Assembly (NCBI GenBank): GCA_016648135.1
Contig: JADDOH010002554.1
Coordinates: forward strand, 275,584-339,583
From: Agrypnia vestita
Taxonomy: Eukaryota; Arthropoda; Insecta; Trichoptera; Phryganeidae
DNA: 64,000 nt
Reading direction: 5' to 3'
Below are positions 20,951-31,838 of this stretch, piece after piece. The notes under the pieces are model-generated. The model was not told the DNA's origin. It ran no database searches and saw only the letters and a program-made list of their open reading frames with translations. The translations under genes were made by a program, and so were the position numbers. Numbering within the stretch: the stretch's first letter is position 1; the number at the start of each line of letters is the position of its first letter.

Positions 20951-22124
20951 ATAGCGTATGTCATAATAGGTCGCGCGCATATCTTGTGTATATTAACTTT
21001 ACTTTAAATATGCCTACATATTTTTGGCGTAACTTAACCAGAATATTTTTTTGTTCCACTCTCTGCTTATCCTTTTCCCGTTCATTCTGGCATTGTCTTA
21101 TATCTAAGAGATTCCGGCGAGCATGTTCTCGTAGCGACCCTAGATATGAATCAAACTCGAGCCGTTGGAATCAGTCGGTAAAGAAGTGAGCGGCTTGAGC
21201 GGTGGGCAGAGATAAAGAAAAAACATGACGGCACATTACGAAACGAGAGATTATAATTTTGACCACAAGCATCGTAAGCAAATCTACTATCATCGTATGG
21301 TTGAAACTTTCAAGTGCGGGTGAATAAATTTTATTCTCTCTAACGCCGTGCGTATTGACGAAAATAAATAAGAAAAGAGAATGTCAATTATTAGTAGAAA
21401 AGACACCGGCACACACCGCTTTCCAATTGTCGGATTTATTAAAGGTTTAAATCCTGGCTAGCGGTTGTCGTAGAATACGTCGGATGTCAGTTTCGACTAA
21501 TCAAAATCATTTCGCGGCCGGCGCCCGGTGGTCACGAAACACATGGTCCACATGGAAAATAAGAATTCAAACTTCATACCTACAGCGGTATCCCTAAAAC
21601 ACAGTATCTCGCAATCTCTAGGTATTCTCACCGGGGACATAGACCCTCCTACCACTTCAGCTCTGGACCTCTACGTAGCACACAGGATCGCGCTTCTCCC
21701 CGTTTACGGACCTCATGACCCCCTACGGGATCTACGGAGGCCCAGCTTAGCGCTGGCCTTAACACTTACCTTCCGTCTTTATAGGCGAGAAATCGTCAGG
21801 GATCAGTCACTTGTCATTGTTACTTCTATATAAGTTCAGTCTGGTGTAAATTCCAATAGATGCTGACATTCTATTATAGACATTCCAAAAGTACAGGTTT
21901 TGTTTTCAACACATAACCATTAATTTTGGTTTCCTTATTCGTCCGAAACCGCAATATCATTAAAACAATGCCAAATTGTATGACGCAAGAGTAGGGCTGA
22001 TATGGAAGCTTTTACTCATTGAACGGTCCCGGTTCTGTGGTGAATTCCATTCTTGGTTCCGATTGGCTAAAATCCCGGCTGACTTACGGCTAGAGTCTGC
22101 CGTAAGTCCGGATCACTACAGCAT
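20951..22124. other. No recognised gene; GC-richer block 21,430-21,830
   Basis: A 101-codon + frame (21,528-21,833) lies in GC-richer DNA with ILTGDIDPPTTSALDLYVAH. I do not recognise it on either strand. It may be a fragment of an unrecognised retroelement. Confidence 0.35.
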
Positions 22125-22265
22125 CTATCCTCTCGCGCTACCCTTCTCTCAGTGTCCATGTTTCAGTTCCGTAGAGAAATTTTGGGAAGATAGAAGTTTT
22201 GACAAGTCCCACTTTTGTTTTCGATCCTGCCAAACAATTTTGAGAATAAGTTTTTTGAGTTTAAG
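22125..22265 (-). pseudogene. LINE reverse transcriptase fragment (YGTETWTL block)
   Basis: The minus strand reads KTKVGLVKTSIFPKFLYGTE then TWTLREG, a stop, RERIDAV. This matches the well-conserved K..L.....P..LYG.E.WTL segment just after the catalytic core of many insect non-LTR reverse transcriptases. The surrounding sequence decays quickly, with stops in all frames. A + frame at 21,976-22,293 is its shadow. Confidence 0.75.
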
Positions 22266-22935
22266 ACCTCCTTCATCGAGGATATGCGAATGAAACGACA
22301 CGTCCTACATAAAAATTCGATTGGTTTCATCCACCGCGACACGAATACACTTTGCTGATTTACACACATATGTCTTTTGCACAAAGTAATACTTCCGATT
22401 GCACCTATGATGTTTGCCTTTCAAAGAACCGTACTACGCTTCCTGCTGGCGTTTAAAGGAATATCAATCTAGTTTATCCCTTTATACATCCACCCTATAC
22501 ATTGGCATGAATATTTACACATGTACACTCTCGCACGGAAACACACACAAATTCACAGAACACGAAATACAGTCATTGTTGACCTGTCACTAACAGGAAG
22601 TTTGCTTAATAAGTTAGGTTATGTTGAGGTCAGTTGGGGCGCTCACCAAAAACATGTTAAAAATAGTACAAGACCTGTAATGAGATGCCCAAACGTGACG
22701 TGTTTTATAATAATATAAAAAGTTTTGTTGGATTAGGTTGGTCTAGGTTTTGTGAGGTTAAGGAAAGGAAAATCACAAACAAGCCAAACAATTTTTGATT
22801 AAATTTCTGCTAAAACCTAACATTTATAAACAAAAATTATTAAGTAATAACATAAAAATAATAAACATAAAAAAGCTATAATATGTATTTTTAAAAGATA
22901 AAGGTACATTTAATATGAGACCCAATGAAAATAAA
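22266..22935. other. No gene seen
   Basis: Mixed sequence with ACACAC-rich and GGTTAGGTT-like strings; nothing recognised. Confidence 0.45.
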
Positions 22936-22939
22936 TTAT

Positions 22940-23010
22940 TACCCCCAGGATACGAACCCGAAACATTGTATTGCCGAAAAATCGCGTCACCATTTAGGTT
23001 AGCGATGAAT
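22940..23010 (-). repeat. tRNA-like SINE head
   Basis: The minus strand contains CTAACCTAAATGG (A-box-like) and, 30 bp on, GGGTTCGTATCCTGGG (good B-box). Followed by A-rich DNA. A tRNA-derived SINE or tRNA relic; no intact acceptor stem. Confidence 0.55.
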
Positions 23011-23174
23011 TTTATGTATTTTTATGAATGTATTTTTCCATACATTTTTACAAATATAGAGTTTCATTAAACCAGCGGTGTGTATACTCTAGTTCACGAA
23101 AATATACTACATTTGTACATACATACATAGTCCATTAAAAAAAACGAAAGATTCTCATATTTGAAACATATACA

Positions 23175-23300
23175 ACGTTCAAAATTTTGGTAAGGTGTGA
23201 ATATTGATCGTGTAAAGTGATCATTTAGGCCAGCACATATAGGTCATAAGCCCTGTAAAGAGCTTCGTATTTGTGAGACTTCTATAATGTATCTTAATTA
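23175..23300 (+). repeat. Dispersed repeat family A, copy 3
   Basis: AACGTTCAAAATTTTGGTAA then GTAAAGTGATCATTTAGGCC, TCATAAGCCCT and AGCTTCGTATTTGTGAGACT. Confidence 0.65.
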
Positions 23301-24845
23301 ATAATTATTAATTTATCTGCCACAGCTGTGCACAGCTCTGTGGAACACCCTACATAGATTAGAAGGGAAAATAAGTATTCTCTTCCGGACAAAGTGTTCA
23401 CTAGAAAACATAGTTCGAAACAACTAACTTTTTTCCTTGTCAAGCTTTATACATATAAATTGTCCAGCAAATTGGCAATTTCTAGCTCAAGTCGCAAAGG
23501 ACGAGAAAGAGGAAATGTAATATTACCCGTCCGTTGTCTAGGACCTACCCTCCGCCATACATACATTACTTTTAAATCACCCTCTCAATCCTCCAACCCC
23601 TTGTTATTATTAACGAGATAAATAATATTATGATTACTTAAATTAAATCGATCTAGCAATATGCGTTGTATTATAATGGCATGGCATGTCATTATATAAT
23701 ATTACAGTAATGAATTTAATAATTCTCAATGTTTTTATAAAGCATAACTGCAAATTACTTTTTTTAATAAAGCTAGGTTACCTTCTCGGCTTTTATCATG
23801 ATTTGGCCTATTGTTGATGAATAGCAAAAAAAAATCGTTACATAATATTTATTCAAATCGAAACTCAACACATTAAAATGAATTTTCGTCGTATCCTTTA
23901 AAAACACATTATTTCGATTTTTTTTTAAGATTTCTATGTTTTTTACGAAATTTGTTTTTTGTTGAAAAATATGAAACAAACAATAGTGTGTCCAATTTTT
24001 TGATAGTTCGTTGTATATTTCTGTGTTGAAATGGAAATGGGGATAAATTTGGAATGGAGTTAAACATGCCAATCGACAGAGAAAAAAATAGCTATCGATT
24101 GGCGTATTTAGCTCCATTTCTCGATTTTTAAGCTATATTTATAACATTATATAATATCTCATTGTGGAAAAATATTCATTTTGACCTAGAAATTCCAGAT
24201 GGAATAAGCTGTGCAAGTATCACAATCATATATGTAGCGCGCGGTTCGAGAGTTTTTACTGCTTCAGAAATAAAATTTTTGCATATTAGATTGTTTTACG
24301 ATTGCATGTACAAATATCACATTGTTTATTTATTTAATTCCATATTTTTAGTACCAGGAAGCTCTCATAATTAAGAAAAAGCTTTTTTTGAATATTTATA
24401 TTTAATCGTAAAACATAAACAAACACAAAACATGTTTACATTCTTTATATTACATAATAAAACAAAATATTCCAAATTTAATTTTAAGGAAAATTAATCT
24501 CATAACAAAATTTTAATAAATTAACCATAATTAAACGTTAAAAAACAAATAAATCAATCAATTGATAAAAACATAACCTATGCAATGAAAAAATTACTAA
24601 GCTAAGCTGAAATTCAAAGAGAAAAATTACGAGAGAAATTTTGAACGTGTAAATACAGGAAAATTAAATATAACGATTAATATGTTTTTCGAGTACATTT
24701 TGTACATAGTGAGTTCTTCTCTTTATTTAACTGCCTGGCGCATATTTATTGCGACCGCTGAGGAGTTATTCTCCTTCATTTGTTATCTCATAGAAAAGGT
24801 TGATGACCAGTTGCAGAATTCTGATCAAGGTGTATAACATCACAT
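23301..24845. other. No gene; hairpin at 24,053-24,118
   Basis: AT-rich. The 114-codon - frame at 23,773-24,117 overlaps the hairpin and has no domain. Confidence 0.45.
24053..24118. repeat. Hairpin with ~24-bp arms
   Basis: Left arm AATGGAGTTAAACATGCCAA-TCGA and right arm TCGATTGGCGTATTTAGCTCCATT pair with three mismatches around a short A-rich loop. It has pre-miRNA-like dimensions, but could equally be a tiny MITE. Confidence 0.6.
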
Positions 24846-25205
24846 GAATTTAATCACAGGAAGGCACGAGCAAGGCACGCGAGCGGCCTACAGGTCATTG
24901 CACCATCAGCATTTCCGATGATTTCTCCACACACACACAGCCGCACTTCAGTAAACTCCTTTGCTCACAAATCATATCAAAAGCGGCCCACACCCTACGT
25001 GGGCAAGTCAGTCTTTCATCAACCTCCGGCGGGTGGCCGGAGGCTACTGCCCTTCGAGTATCTATCATTGTCTTTGTATTCGTGCTCATGTATAACTTGT
25101 ACTTATTTTATCGAGATAATAAAATCAACAAACATTCTACGCCTTTGGAGCTTTCCCATCACTTGACGGGTGGTGACCTAAAAGCAGTTGCTCCAAAGTA
25201 CCTCC
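24846..25205 (+). mobile_element. Possible LTR-retrotransposon fragment
   Basis: More balanced composition than its surroundings. It contains a strong hairpin (CCTCCGGCGGGTGGCCGGAGG split as CCTCCGGC/GCCGGAGG, 25,021-25,041), an ATAATAAAATC polyA-like signal, and CTTTGGAGCTTTCCCATCAC followed by GGTGGTGACC, a string style I associate with the LTR/leader junction of insect Ty3-like elements. No gag-pol follows. Weak. Confidence 0.3.
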
Positions 25206-26703
25206 CAACCCCAAAGGTATATTAAAAAGAAGAAAAAGAAGAAAGATTAAAAAAATATATTTAATACGCTGACATATTATTTTATCTGAAATTAAACATA
25301 CTGGGGATACCTATATCTTTGTTTTATCTTAAAAAGTAACATTTTTAATGCCACGCGCAATTTACGAATTAAATAATGGCGACGTTTATCTTTTGAGATT
25401 TACCTTAAAATTGTTGTCAATTCTTAATGTCATGTAAAATTTCTGAATGTGTTAGTCTTAACGTAGATACTATCGGTATGATTATTTTATTAACTTTAAC
25501 AGAGATGGCTAAATTGAAGCGGGTAGAAGAAACTGGGAGCAAAAAACCAGAAGCGAAAATAAGAAAGCAGATATGAAAAGATCAGCTACGAATCCGCGGT
25601 GACTTCTTGAGGCAACGGAAAATGAACAGAAACTGAAAATCAACGAAAACTAAATGGAGAACAGACCATACAGTTCTATTAAAAGGAAGAAGAAGATTAA
25701 AAGCATCAGACAGACGATCGCTTTTATAAAAGGTGCTCACCTCACAAATTGTACGGTTAATAGTGCAAACAGTTATGGGATTATATAATAAAAAAATGAA
25801 AATAGCACATTTTGAACAGACACTCCTAAATTATTTAGTCATTATTCATTATCATTTTTTCAGAACCCAGAATACTTATATAGAATATAGAACATTAATA
25901 TCAATCGGAAAAGCGTAGAGGTACAAAATTAATAAATTCATCTGGAGACGTTCTCATAATATATATAGAAGAAGGGTGTAACAATACGCGCACATTGATA
26001 TATTTTCATTATCTTTTTCTTATTAAACCCACCCCCTTGAAGAGGGTCTCATATCGCCCGGAAAGCACAATGTATCATGGTTATTGATAGGCTTTTGACA
26101 CTTGAAACGTAATTCTCCAACGATATTATTCCCCGCGTCTCTTTATTGCTGATAAATATCTCAGTAAAGGAAAAATAGGGCCGTTCTGGTGAAAAAAGTG
26201 ACGTGTTTCGGATTTCTTCGAATCAATTTAACGAGATGAATCTAAAAATAATAACAATCGCGATACAGAAATTCCGACTGTCGACTCATCCGCTGATTTA
26301 TATTAAATATTAATTCCTCTTTGAAATTTTCTTCAAGTATAAATAAAGCCGATACTCGAATACTTGTTATTTATAACGTATTGCTTCCCTCTTTATATAT
26401 TTATTTCAATATACAGCACAAAAACTAGCTATTACTTAATAGTATATACAAGAAATCAAAAGAGTAATATTATAGTACAGCAAAAAATTACAATTGAAAT
26501 TGAAAATAAACAGCAGTTTTAGCAGTAACATAATTTAGAAAAAGGAGGTGTGAGGTAAGATTAAACAAATAGATATAATAATTTGTTTGTAAATATATTA
26601 TAAATTCAGGACGGTAGGGTGTAGAGCTTTTAGCAGCGCATCTTTATAATGTGCTAAACTAGAGCTAAAAATATGAGAGACATGTGCATAAGTGTTACCA
26701 AGC
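25206..26703. other. No gene seen
   Basis: AT-rich. Purine-rich 25,500-25,700 might be a decayed retroelement piece but shows no motif. Confidence 0.4.
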
Positions 26704-26712
26704 CTATGCAGT

Positions 26713-26939
26713 CAGGGACGTGCAGTGAGAACAAAAGCATGACTTTTATTTGAACATATATTTGGAAAAAAAATCGAAATTGAATATTTGTCTAGCAGAA
26801 TATTATGAAATATTAAAATTTGAATAATATGTTAATTATTGCTGTAGGAATATTACGAGATATATCTCCTATTTAGATTTCTTTTCAAAGTGTATGCTTA
26901 GGAAAAAGTTATGCTTCTTGTTCTCACTACACGCCTCTA
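26713..26939. mobile_element. hAT-like MITE with perfect 9-bp target duplication
   Basis: Left end CAGGGACGTGCAGTGAGAAC and right end, read inward, TAGAGGCGTGTAGTGAGAAC; the inverted similarity continues into AAAAGCATGACTTTT / AAGAAGCATAACTTTT. CTATGCAGT flanks both ends exactly (26,704-26,712 and 26,940-26,948). hAT elements make 8-bp duplications, so the ninth base may be chance. No ORF. Relatives: 6,280, 39,955, 62,424 and 62,828. Confidence 0.85.
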
Positions 26940-26959
26940 CTATGCAGTCTAGGTAGCTA

Positions 26960-27020
26960 CAAGAGAGTTAAAATTCGAGTGAGAAGCCAGTATTTTACCC
27001 ACTGGGCTACGAGGGCCGCC
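26960..27020 (-). repeat. tRNA-like SINE head, partial
   Basis: The minus strand reads CTCGTAGCCCAGTGGGTAAA then CTCACTCGAATTTTAA, with A-box- and weak B-box-like sequences. The hAT-like MITE sits beside it. Confidence 0.45.
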
Positions 27021-27033
27021 ATAATACATAATA

Positions 27034-27281
27034 TGTGGGGTATAAAAGCAAAGGCGGCAATATTTAAAAAATTTTAAAAAAGTTTTGAATGCAATCACCG
27101 AGGATTACTAATTTAAAATGCTTTGAATTCTGTATTTTATGTATCTTTTCTAAAAACATATTTCCTACAAATATAAAGGCTTTTTTAAAATATCAATTCA
27201 GTGGGTACATTATAAATTTGTTATCCTCGTTGAGTGAATTATTTTTTTTTTATATTGCTGCCTTTGCCTTTATACCCCACA
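27034..27281. mobile_element. MITE family G, copy 2
   Basis: About 30-bp inverted ends: TGTGGGGTATAAAAGCAAAG at the left, and the complement CTTTGCCTTTATACCCCACA at the right. TA target duplication at 27,032-27,033 and 27,282-27,283. 248 bp, no gene. The TIR contains a TATAAAAG box on each side. The 94-codon frame through it is spurious. Confidence 0.85.
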
Positions 27282-27317
27282 TATATAAAATAGGGGCCGC
27301 CTATAGCACATATTGTT

Positions 27318-27365
27318 TATTTATATATATATTATATATATATCTATATATATATATATACATAT
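27318..27365. repeat. (TA)n simple repeat
   Basis: Alternating TATATA with a few interruptions. Confidence 0.85.
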
Positions 27366-28127
27366 ATGAATAAGTGTCTTATATGTATCAATTGTCGTGT
27401 AAATGAGAAAAATCATTGATCATCGTAAACGACAGCTTGAAGACGCGCAAATAAAGTCAGACGTAAAGAAAATAGCCAAGATTGGCAAACCGCCGAATCA
27501 GGCACCCCGCAGCCTGAGCAATACGCACTGCGCATTACTCACTGCGCACTGCAATACATACACCAATTTGAAAATTAACATCAGATTCTTGGAGAAAACT
27601 ATTTTGTATGATTTTGGAATTTTTTAGCAATATCCTTTATACTGCATCTCACTAGAATACGCCTGGAATATCGCCTAAAAACTTAATTTTGTAATTATTT
27701 TACTAAAAACATAAATTTATTTCGAAGGAATAACTAAAATATGTACTCTGTATTTAGTATATTTACAGAAATATTTGCATAATTAGAGCCAAAGTCAACT
27801 CAGCTTACAGCACCGTAGAGAAAAGGTTAATTAATATCTCTGAAATGTGGCTTTATTATGTCACTTACGTAAAAAAATATGGAAGTATTCGAGTTCGCCG
27901 CGGTGGGGATCGACATGCAACACTTTTAAGCAATTCGAAACTTTATTAACACAAAGTATCTGGACACAAAGTTTAGCTGGAACATTATTCCGTAATTCAC
28001 TCCAAAAATATTTCATCCGTATGTGGTTGGTTCACTTATATTCGTCGCACAAGAATATTTCACTCGTCTCTGGTACACTTTATATTCGACGCACTTTGTC
28101 TATCGCAGTTGAATGAAAAATGTGTTT
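27366..28127. other. No gene seen
   Basis: A small GC-richer repeat (CTGCGCATTACTCACTGCGC) lies at 27,528-27,550. The 89-codon frame at 27,847-28,116 has no motif. Confidence 0.4.
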
Positions 28128-28395
28128 TTCAAATGATTTGGGCGTGTAGAGCGAATGAATGAGGAAAGAATGGTAAGTAATATATATGACGCAAGTGTTA
28201 ACGGCGCCAGAAAGAGAGGGCGACCGCGGAAGACTTGGCATGACCAGATTGGAGTCCTGTAAAGATTCTTAACAATCGTCGAGCCTATACGCGAAGATGT
28301 ATGAATGTGGATGAGGCAAGATTTGTGTATCAAGACAGAGGAGTCTATACTTTCTGCCTACATCTACGGGGAAAACGGCGTTATGGTAAGTAAGT
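28128..28395 (+). pseudogene. Non-LTR retrotransposon C-terminal tail (GRPRKTW type)
   Basis: Reads RVERMNEERMVSNIYDASV, NGARKRGRPRKTWHDQIGV, then a stop, with later pieces near the end (RQDLCIK, ILSAYIYGENG) in the same or a shifted frame. This basic, proline-arginine-rich tail ends many insect LINE proteins. At least two stops make it non-functional. The same region recurs at 58,644-58,738 (-) and, badly decayed, at 8,058-8,240. The minus-strand frame at 28,100-28,333 is its shadow. Confidence 0.8.
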
Positions 28396-28994
28396 AAGTT
28401 GTCTATTGCACGATTTCTGTAGATAACTTTCTATGGTTAATCGCAGCTGTATCAACAAAACGCAACAGATATTTTTCTGTGTTCCACCGATTTCCGATTA
28501 TTTTTAAAACATTCATATTTTGACTCATATTCTTAAAATATATAATCCCTGAAGTATCGCGGAGTTGGATTTTGAACACTCTGTGTAAAGTCACGCTTAC
28601 TAGCTCAAGGGATGAAAATATATTATTAAAACGTCACGTTTAAATAGTTTTCGAGTGTTCCGACAACCCCCGCCTTGCGACACGGTCCGCTACGGCTGAG
28701 CGCTAAGCCTGAGCCACCCTCGACTGGAGCAAAGTGCCTTTAGATATTTAATATCTAACATGATTTTTTTTACAACTATATTTACAAAATAAAAAAAAAT
28801 AGCATAATCCATAATGCGTCTTACTCAACGCATGTGAGCAGTTTCACTGAAACAAATCATTTCACTCTAAATTAAATTTAACAACCTACGTGTACCTATC
28901 ACAGAGTATAAAATTGTAAAGAGATGAACTCAGCCCCTTCTTTAGGAGAGGAGATTGGGCCACAGTGGAAGAATGTCCTCCCTCGCGTGTATTT
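28396..28994. other. No gene; possible SINE head 28,655-28,745 (-)
   Basis: GC-rich 28,655-28,745 reads on the minus strand GGGTGGCTCAGGCTTAGCGC ... CAAGGCGGGGGTTGTCGG, reminiscent of a tRNA-derived SINE head with a poor B-box. The rest is featureless. Confidence 0.35.
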
Positions 28995-29110
28995 TAAGAG
29001 GCATTAATACTGATTACTTAATTTAAGCCAGTTAATACAGGTCGTGTGAATAGCTGTACATAGCTTCGTCTCTGTGAGACTTCTATAAATTATGTTTATT
29101 AAAAATTATC
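28995..29110 (+). repeat. Dispersed repeat family A, copy 4
   Basis: GATTACTTAATTTAAGCCAG, AATACAGGTCGTG and AGCTTCGTCTCTGTGAGACT. Confidence 0.65.
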
Positions 29111-29179
29111 CCTATGTGGAAAAAATCCAGTTATTATGTTCTTAGAACATACATATAACAAGTAGATAAAAATAAAATT

Positions 29180-29490
29180 GAAGACCTTATTTTATACGCT
29201 ATCTTTGCATACATTCGTAATCGATTTTTTAACATCACACATCTAGAATTCAAATATAAACTGCTTATACTAATGTAAATGCTAAACTTTATGACTAAGC
29301 GTTCAATAGTATTGGAAAATTATTTATTTGAATCGAAGTAATGGCCAAATCATGTCAAAAATGATTTAGTATTGTATAGTCATCTATTTTACGTAAATGT
29401 TGAAAGTTTCAGAGCTGTAGCTAGTCGGGAAGTTGGTGAAAAATCAATTGCAATATTCTTCCACAAAAAATAGATATCGTAAGTTATATA
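29180..29490 (+). repeat. Dispersed repeat family R, copy 1
   Basis: Shares TTCGTAATCGATTT, CCAAATCATGTCAAAAAT, GTAAAT..GAAA(G/C)TTTCA(G/A)AGCTCTAG-like and TAGTCGGGAAGTTGGT with 50,905-51,265 (+). Its later part is shared with 48,790-48,920 (-). No ORF. Confidence 0.6.
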
Positions 29491-29944
29491 ATAATAAAAA
29501 TGAATAAAAAGATTGTATTTTTTCTATTTAAGTGAAATTTAAAAGAATAATATTTACGATAATTTTGCTGACGACTGATATCATCAATACGTTTCCGCGA
29601 AAATCTTTACAAGTCGAATCGCAGCATTTCCTAATGCTCCAGGATACTTTGTGACAATATAATACTTTGATTGATATTCTAGCCATTGAACAAAACGCGA
29701 AATATAAACTTATTTCTTGACAAATTGATTGTTAAAGCCTTCGCAGTTTCAGCCCAGAAACAGCCCCGAGGCTGCTGGGGGTGGGAGGTTTCTCGCGCCA
29801 AACTTCGACAGTTGATAAAATACATTTTGTATGCTGACAAAGTCACATGACGTTTTAGCGAAATTCGATTTGACTCGCTGTTGTTGTTCTAAAAATATTG
29901 TACAACGTGTCACAGGCTATAGTATTGAATGGAATATTGAATAG
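29491..29944. other. No gene seen
   Basis: One GC-richer patch (AGAAACAGCCCCGAGGCTGC near 29,756), with no frame or repeat. Confidence 0.45.
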
Positions 29945-29945
29945 T

Positions 29946-29978
29946 TTCTAGAATATTTCTAGAATATTCATTCTAGAA
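29946..29978. promoter_or_regulatory. Heat-shock-element-like array
   Basis: Three TTCTAGAA palindromes at 29,946-29,953, 29,957-29,964 and 29,971-29,978, with GAATATTC between the last two. Alternating TTC and GAA triplets spaced by two bases are the binding pattern of heat-shock factor. It sits just outside the repeat at 29,981-30,330. Function is inferred, and TTCTAGAA is also a generic AT-rich palindrome. Confidence 0.45.
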
Positions 29979-29980
29979 TT

Positions 29981-30330
29981 TTCGCTGCACTTTTTATCAC
30001 TCCTGAATAACTCGTCTCTCGTATACTGACGCACGTTGCTCAAATCGCTCGGGTTCGCACTAGAAAAAATCTCGCTTGTCGGTAGGTACTTTCTTGATTT
30101 ACTATCGTCGGAACACACTGTTAGTTATTGCTTTGTCTGTGGACTGTTACGTTGTCACTACAACGTAAAAACTGTTCCGAGCGGCGCGGCGCCCGCGCAT
30201 AGGCAAGTGTTCATGTCGCCTTTCTAGAATCTAGTGGATCATCCTAGAACCTCATAGTATCTTCCAGTTTCAATATAAAAGGTATAAAGAGCTGTAAAAT
30301 AATCGATTACGCGTAATTCTTTCAGATTTT
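29981..30330. repeat. Dispersed repeat, copy 2 (partner 6,553-6,895)
   Basis: Collinear with 6,553-6,895 over most of its length. Contains TTCTAGAATC, CCTAGAACC, ATATAAAAGGTATAAAG and a GC-rich middle (GAGCGGCGCGGCGCCCGCGC). It could be an LTR or promoter-bearing repeat; no internal retroelement region was found. Confidence 0.6.
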
Positions 30331-30428
30331 ATCAATGCCATTTTTGTAAAAAAAATCTCTTTAAAATACTCGTTTTACAGTACACTAGTATTCAAAATTG
30401 AAAATTGTGTGCAAACTAAGGAATATCA

Positions 30429-30982
30429 TTTTTTTGCTCCCTTTATATTAACTCGTGGCGTCTGCTTGCTTGCTTGCCGGCTTGCCGTCAAAAAAAACTT
30501 TGGATCGATTTTTGACCCTTTCCCCGTGATCCAATCGAGCTGAAACTTGGCAAGTAGACTCGTGGCGACGATCAAGAAGATCTATCAAATTTTCGTTAAA
30601 AAAAATAATAATTATAGTATAATTTTGGATTTTTAGAAATTTTATTGTTTTTTTTTCAAATTGGAATCATTAGAAAAGTCTGATTAGCAACGGCGGCCCG
30701 ATAACGTCGCGGAATATTTTCTAAATTTGAATTACTCCGTCGGTATACATAATAGGTACTTCACTAAGAATGTCGAAAATCTAAATTGACTGACAAATAT
30801 TTTCAGAATTTAATCTTCAAAGCATGAAGTGTCTTATCAAAGCTCAAAACATCTGACATTTTAGAAATATATTAAATTACTGTAATTTTAGTGTTATTTT
30901 ATATGTTTTAATTCGTCTTATTGTTGTTATATTTTACAAAGAAAGGGAGTATAATAAAAACTTTTATGGGTTACTTTTTTAA
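30429..30982 (+). mobile_element. Family M, copy 2 (with ~230 bp extra DNA)
   Basis: Starts TTTTTTTGCTCCCTTTATAT..ACTCGTGGCG and ends AAAGGGAGTATAATAAAAAC. The core GAGCTGAAACTTGGCAAG...GACTCGTGGCGACGAT is intact; about 30,680-30,930 is extra relative to copy 1. Confidence 0.65.
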
Positions 30983-31332
30983 AAGGTGCGTTTTCATTAT
31001 TTTAAAATGAGGCTTCTGATCCACTCTTCGATATCACACAGGGTAGAGTTCTACGCTTTTGGGCATGCCACTGCAAATGCCCACATAAAACATCGATTTA
31101 TGTCAAAAAACCGCATTTCGAATAAATATTGCGATATCCTTTTCCTTTACACTGAGGAGAAGAATCTTGTAGAAAGTCGGGAATTCAGAGAAACTCGTCC
31201 GCTTGAATAAAATGTATTAATTTGTAACAATTGTGTATCACGCGACAATATTATGCGGTTTCCTGGTAGCTTACAGAGTTGTTCTTAACGTGATTATTTT
31301 ATTTAAAGAGAGCGCGCCAATATGGCACGCCC

Positions 31333-31642
31333 CTTTTTATTCTCTTTCTCTTAACTCGTAGCGTCTGCTTGTCTGTTGTCTGCCGAAAAAACTTTGGATC
31401 GATTTTTAACCCTTTTCCCGTGATGCAATCGAGCTGAAACTATGCAGGCGGACTTGTGGCGACGATAAAAATGATCTAAGAAATTTTTCGTTTAAAAAAC
31501 TTAATAATTATAGTAATATCGAAATTTTAACGATTCATATTTATTGTTGAATTTTCGAGCCCGACGCGCAGAGTAGGTGCGAAACCCGTTTCAATGAGAA
31601 AGGGAGTATAATAAAAAATTGGTTTTTATGGGTTAGTTTTTT
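31333..31642 (+). mobile_element. Family M, copy 3
   Basis: ATTCTCTTTCTCTTAACTCG start, GAAAGGGAGTATAATAAAAA end, and the TTTTTATGGGTTAGTTTTT tail. It lies only about 350 bp from copy 2. Confidence 0.7.
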
Positions 31643-31650
31643 ATACACAT

Positions 31651-31838
31651 TCACTCTCTCGTGTTTCTTATATCTTTCATATTTCCCGATATACGTTTAC
31701 CCAGATATATTACAGATTGTAATCTATCCAGCTGAAATTTCGTCAGTCTAGCATAAATACTGTTACAGTAGTCCACATGTGGTATCACAATGAATAGACA
31801 GGCTGCCTCAGGTGGAAGTTGTCTCCAAATACTTTTTT
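31651..31838 (-). pseudogene. LINE reverse transcriptase fragment (PHVDYCNS block)
   Basis: One open minus-strand frame reads WRQLPPEAACLFIVIPHVDY then CNSIYARLTKFQLDRLQSV. P.LDYCNS.Y..L.....LDRLQ.VQN is the classic C-terminal reverse transcriptase block of Jockey/CR1-group LINEs. The VQN..CR continuation is lost and a stop follows at 31,651. Truncated at both ends; inactive. Confidence 0.8.
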
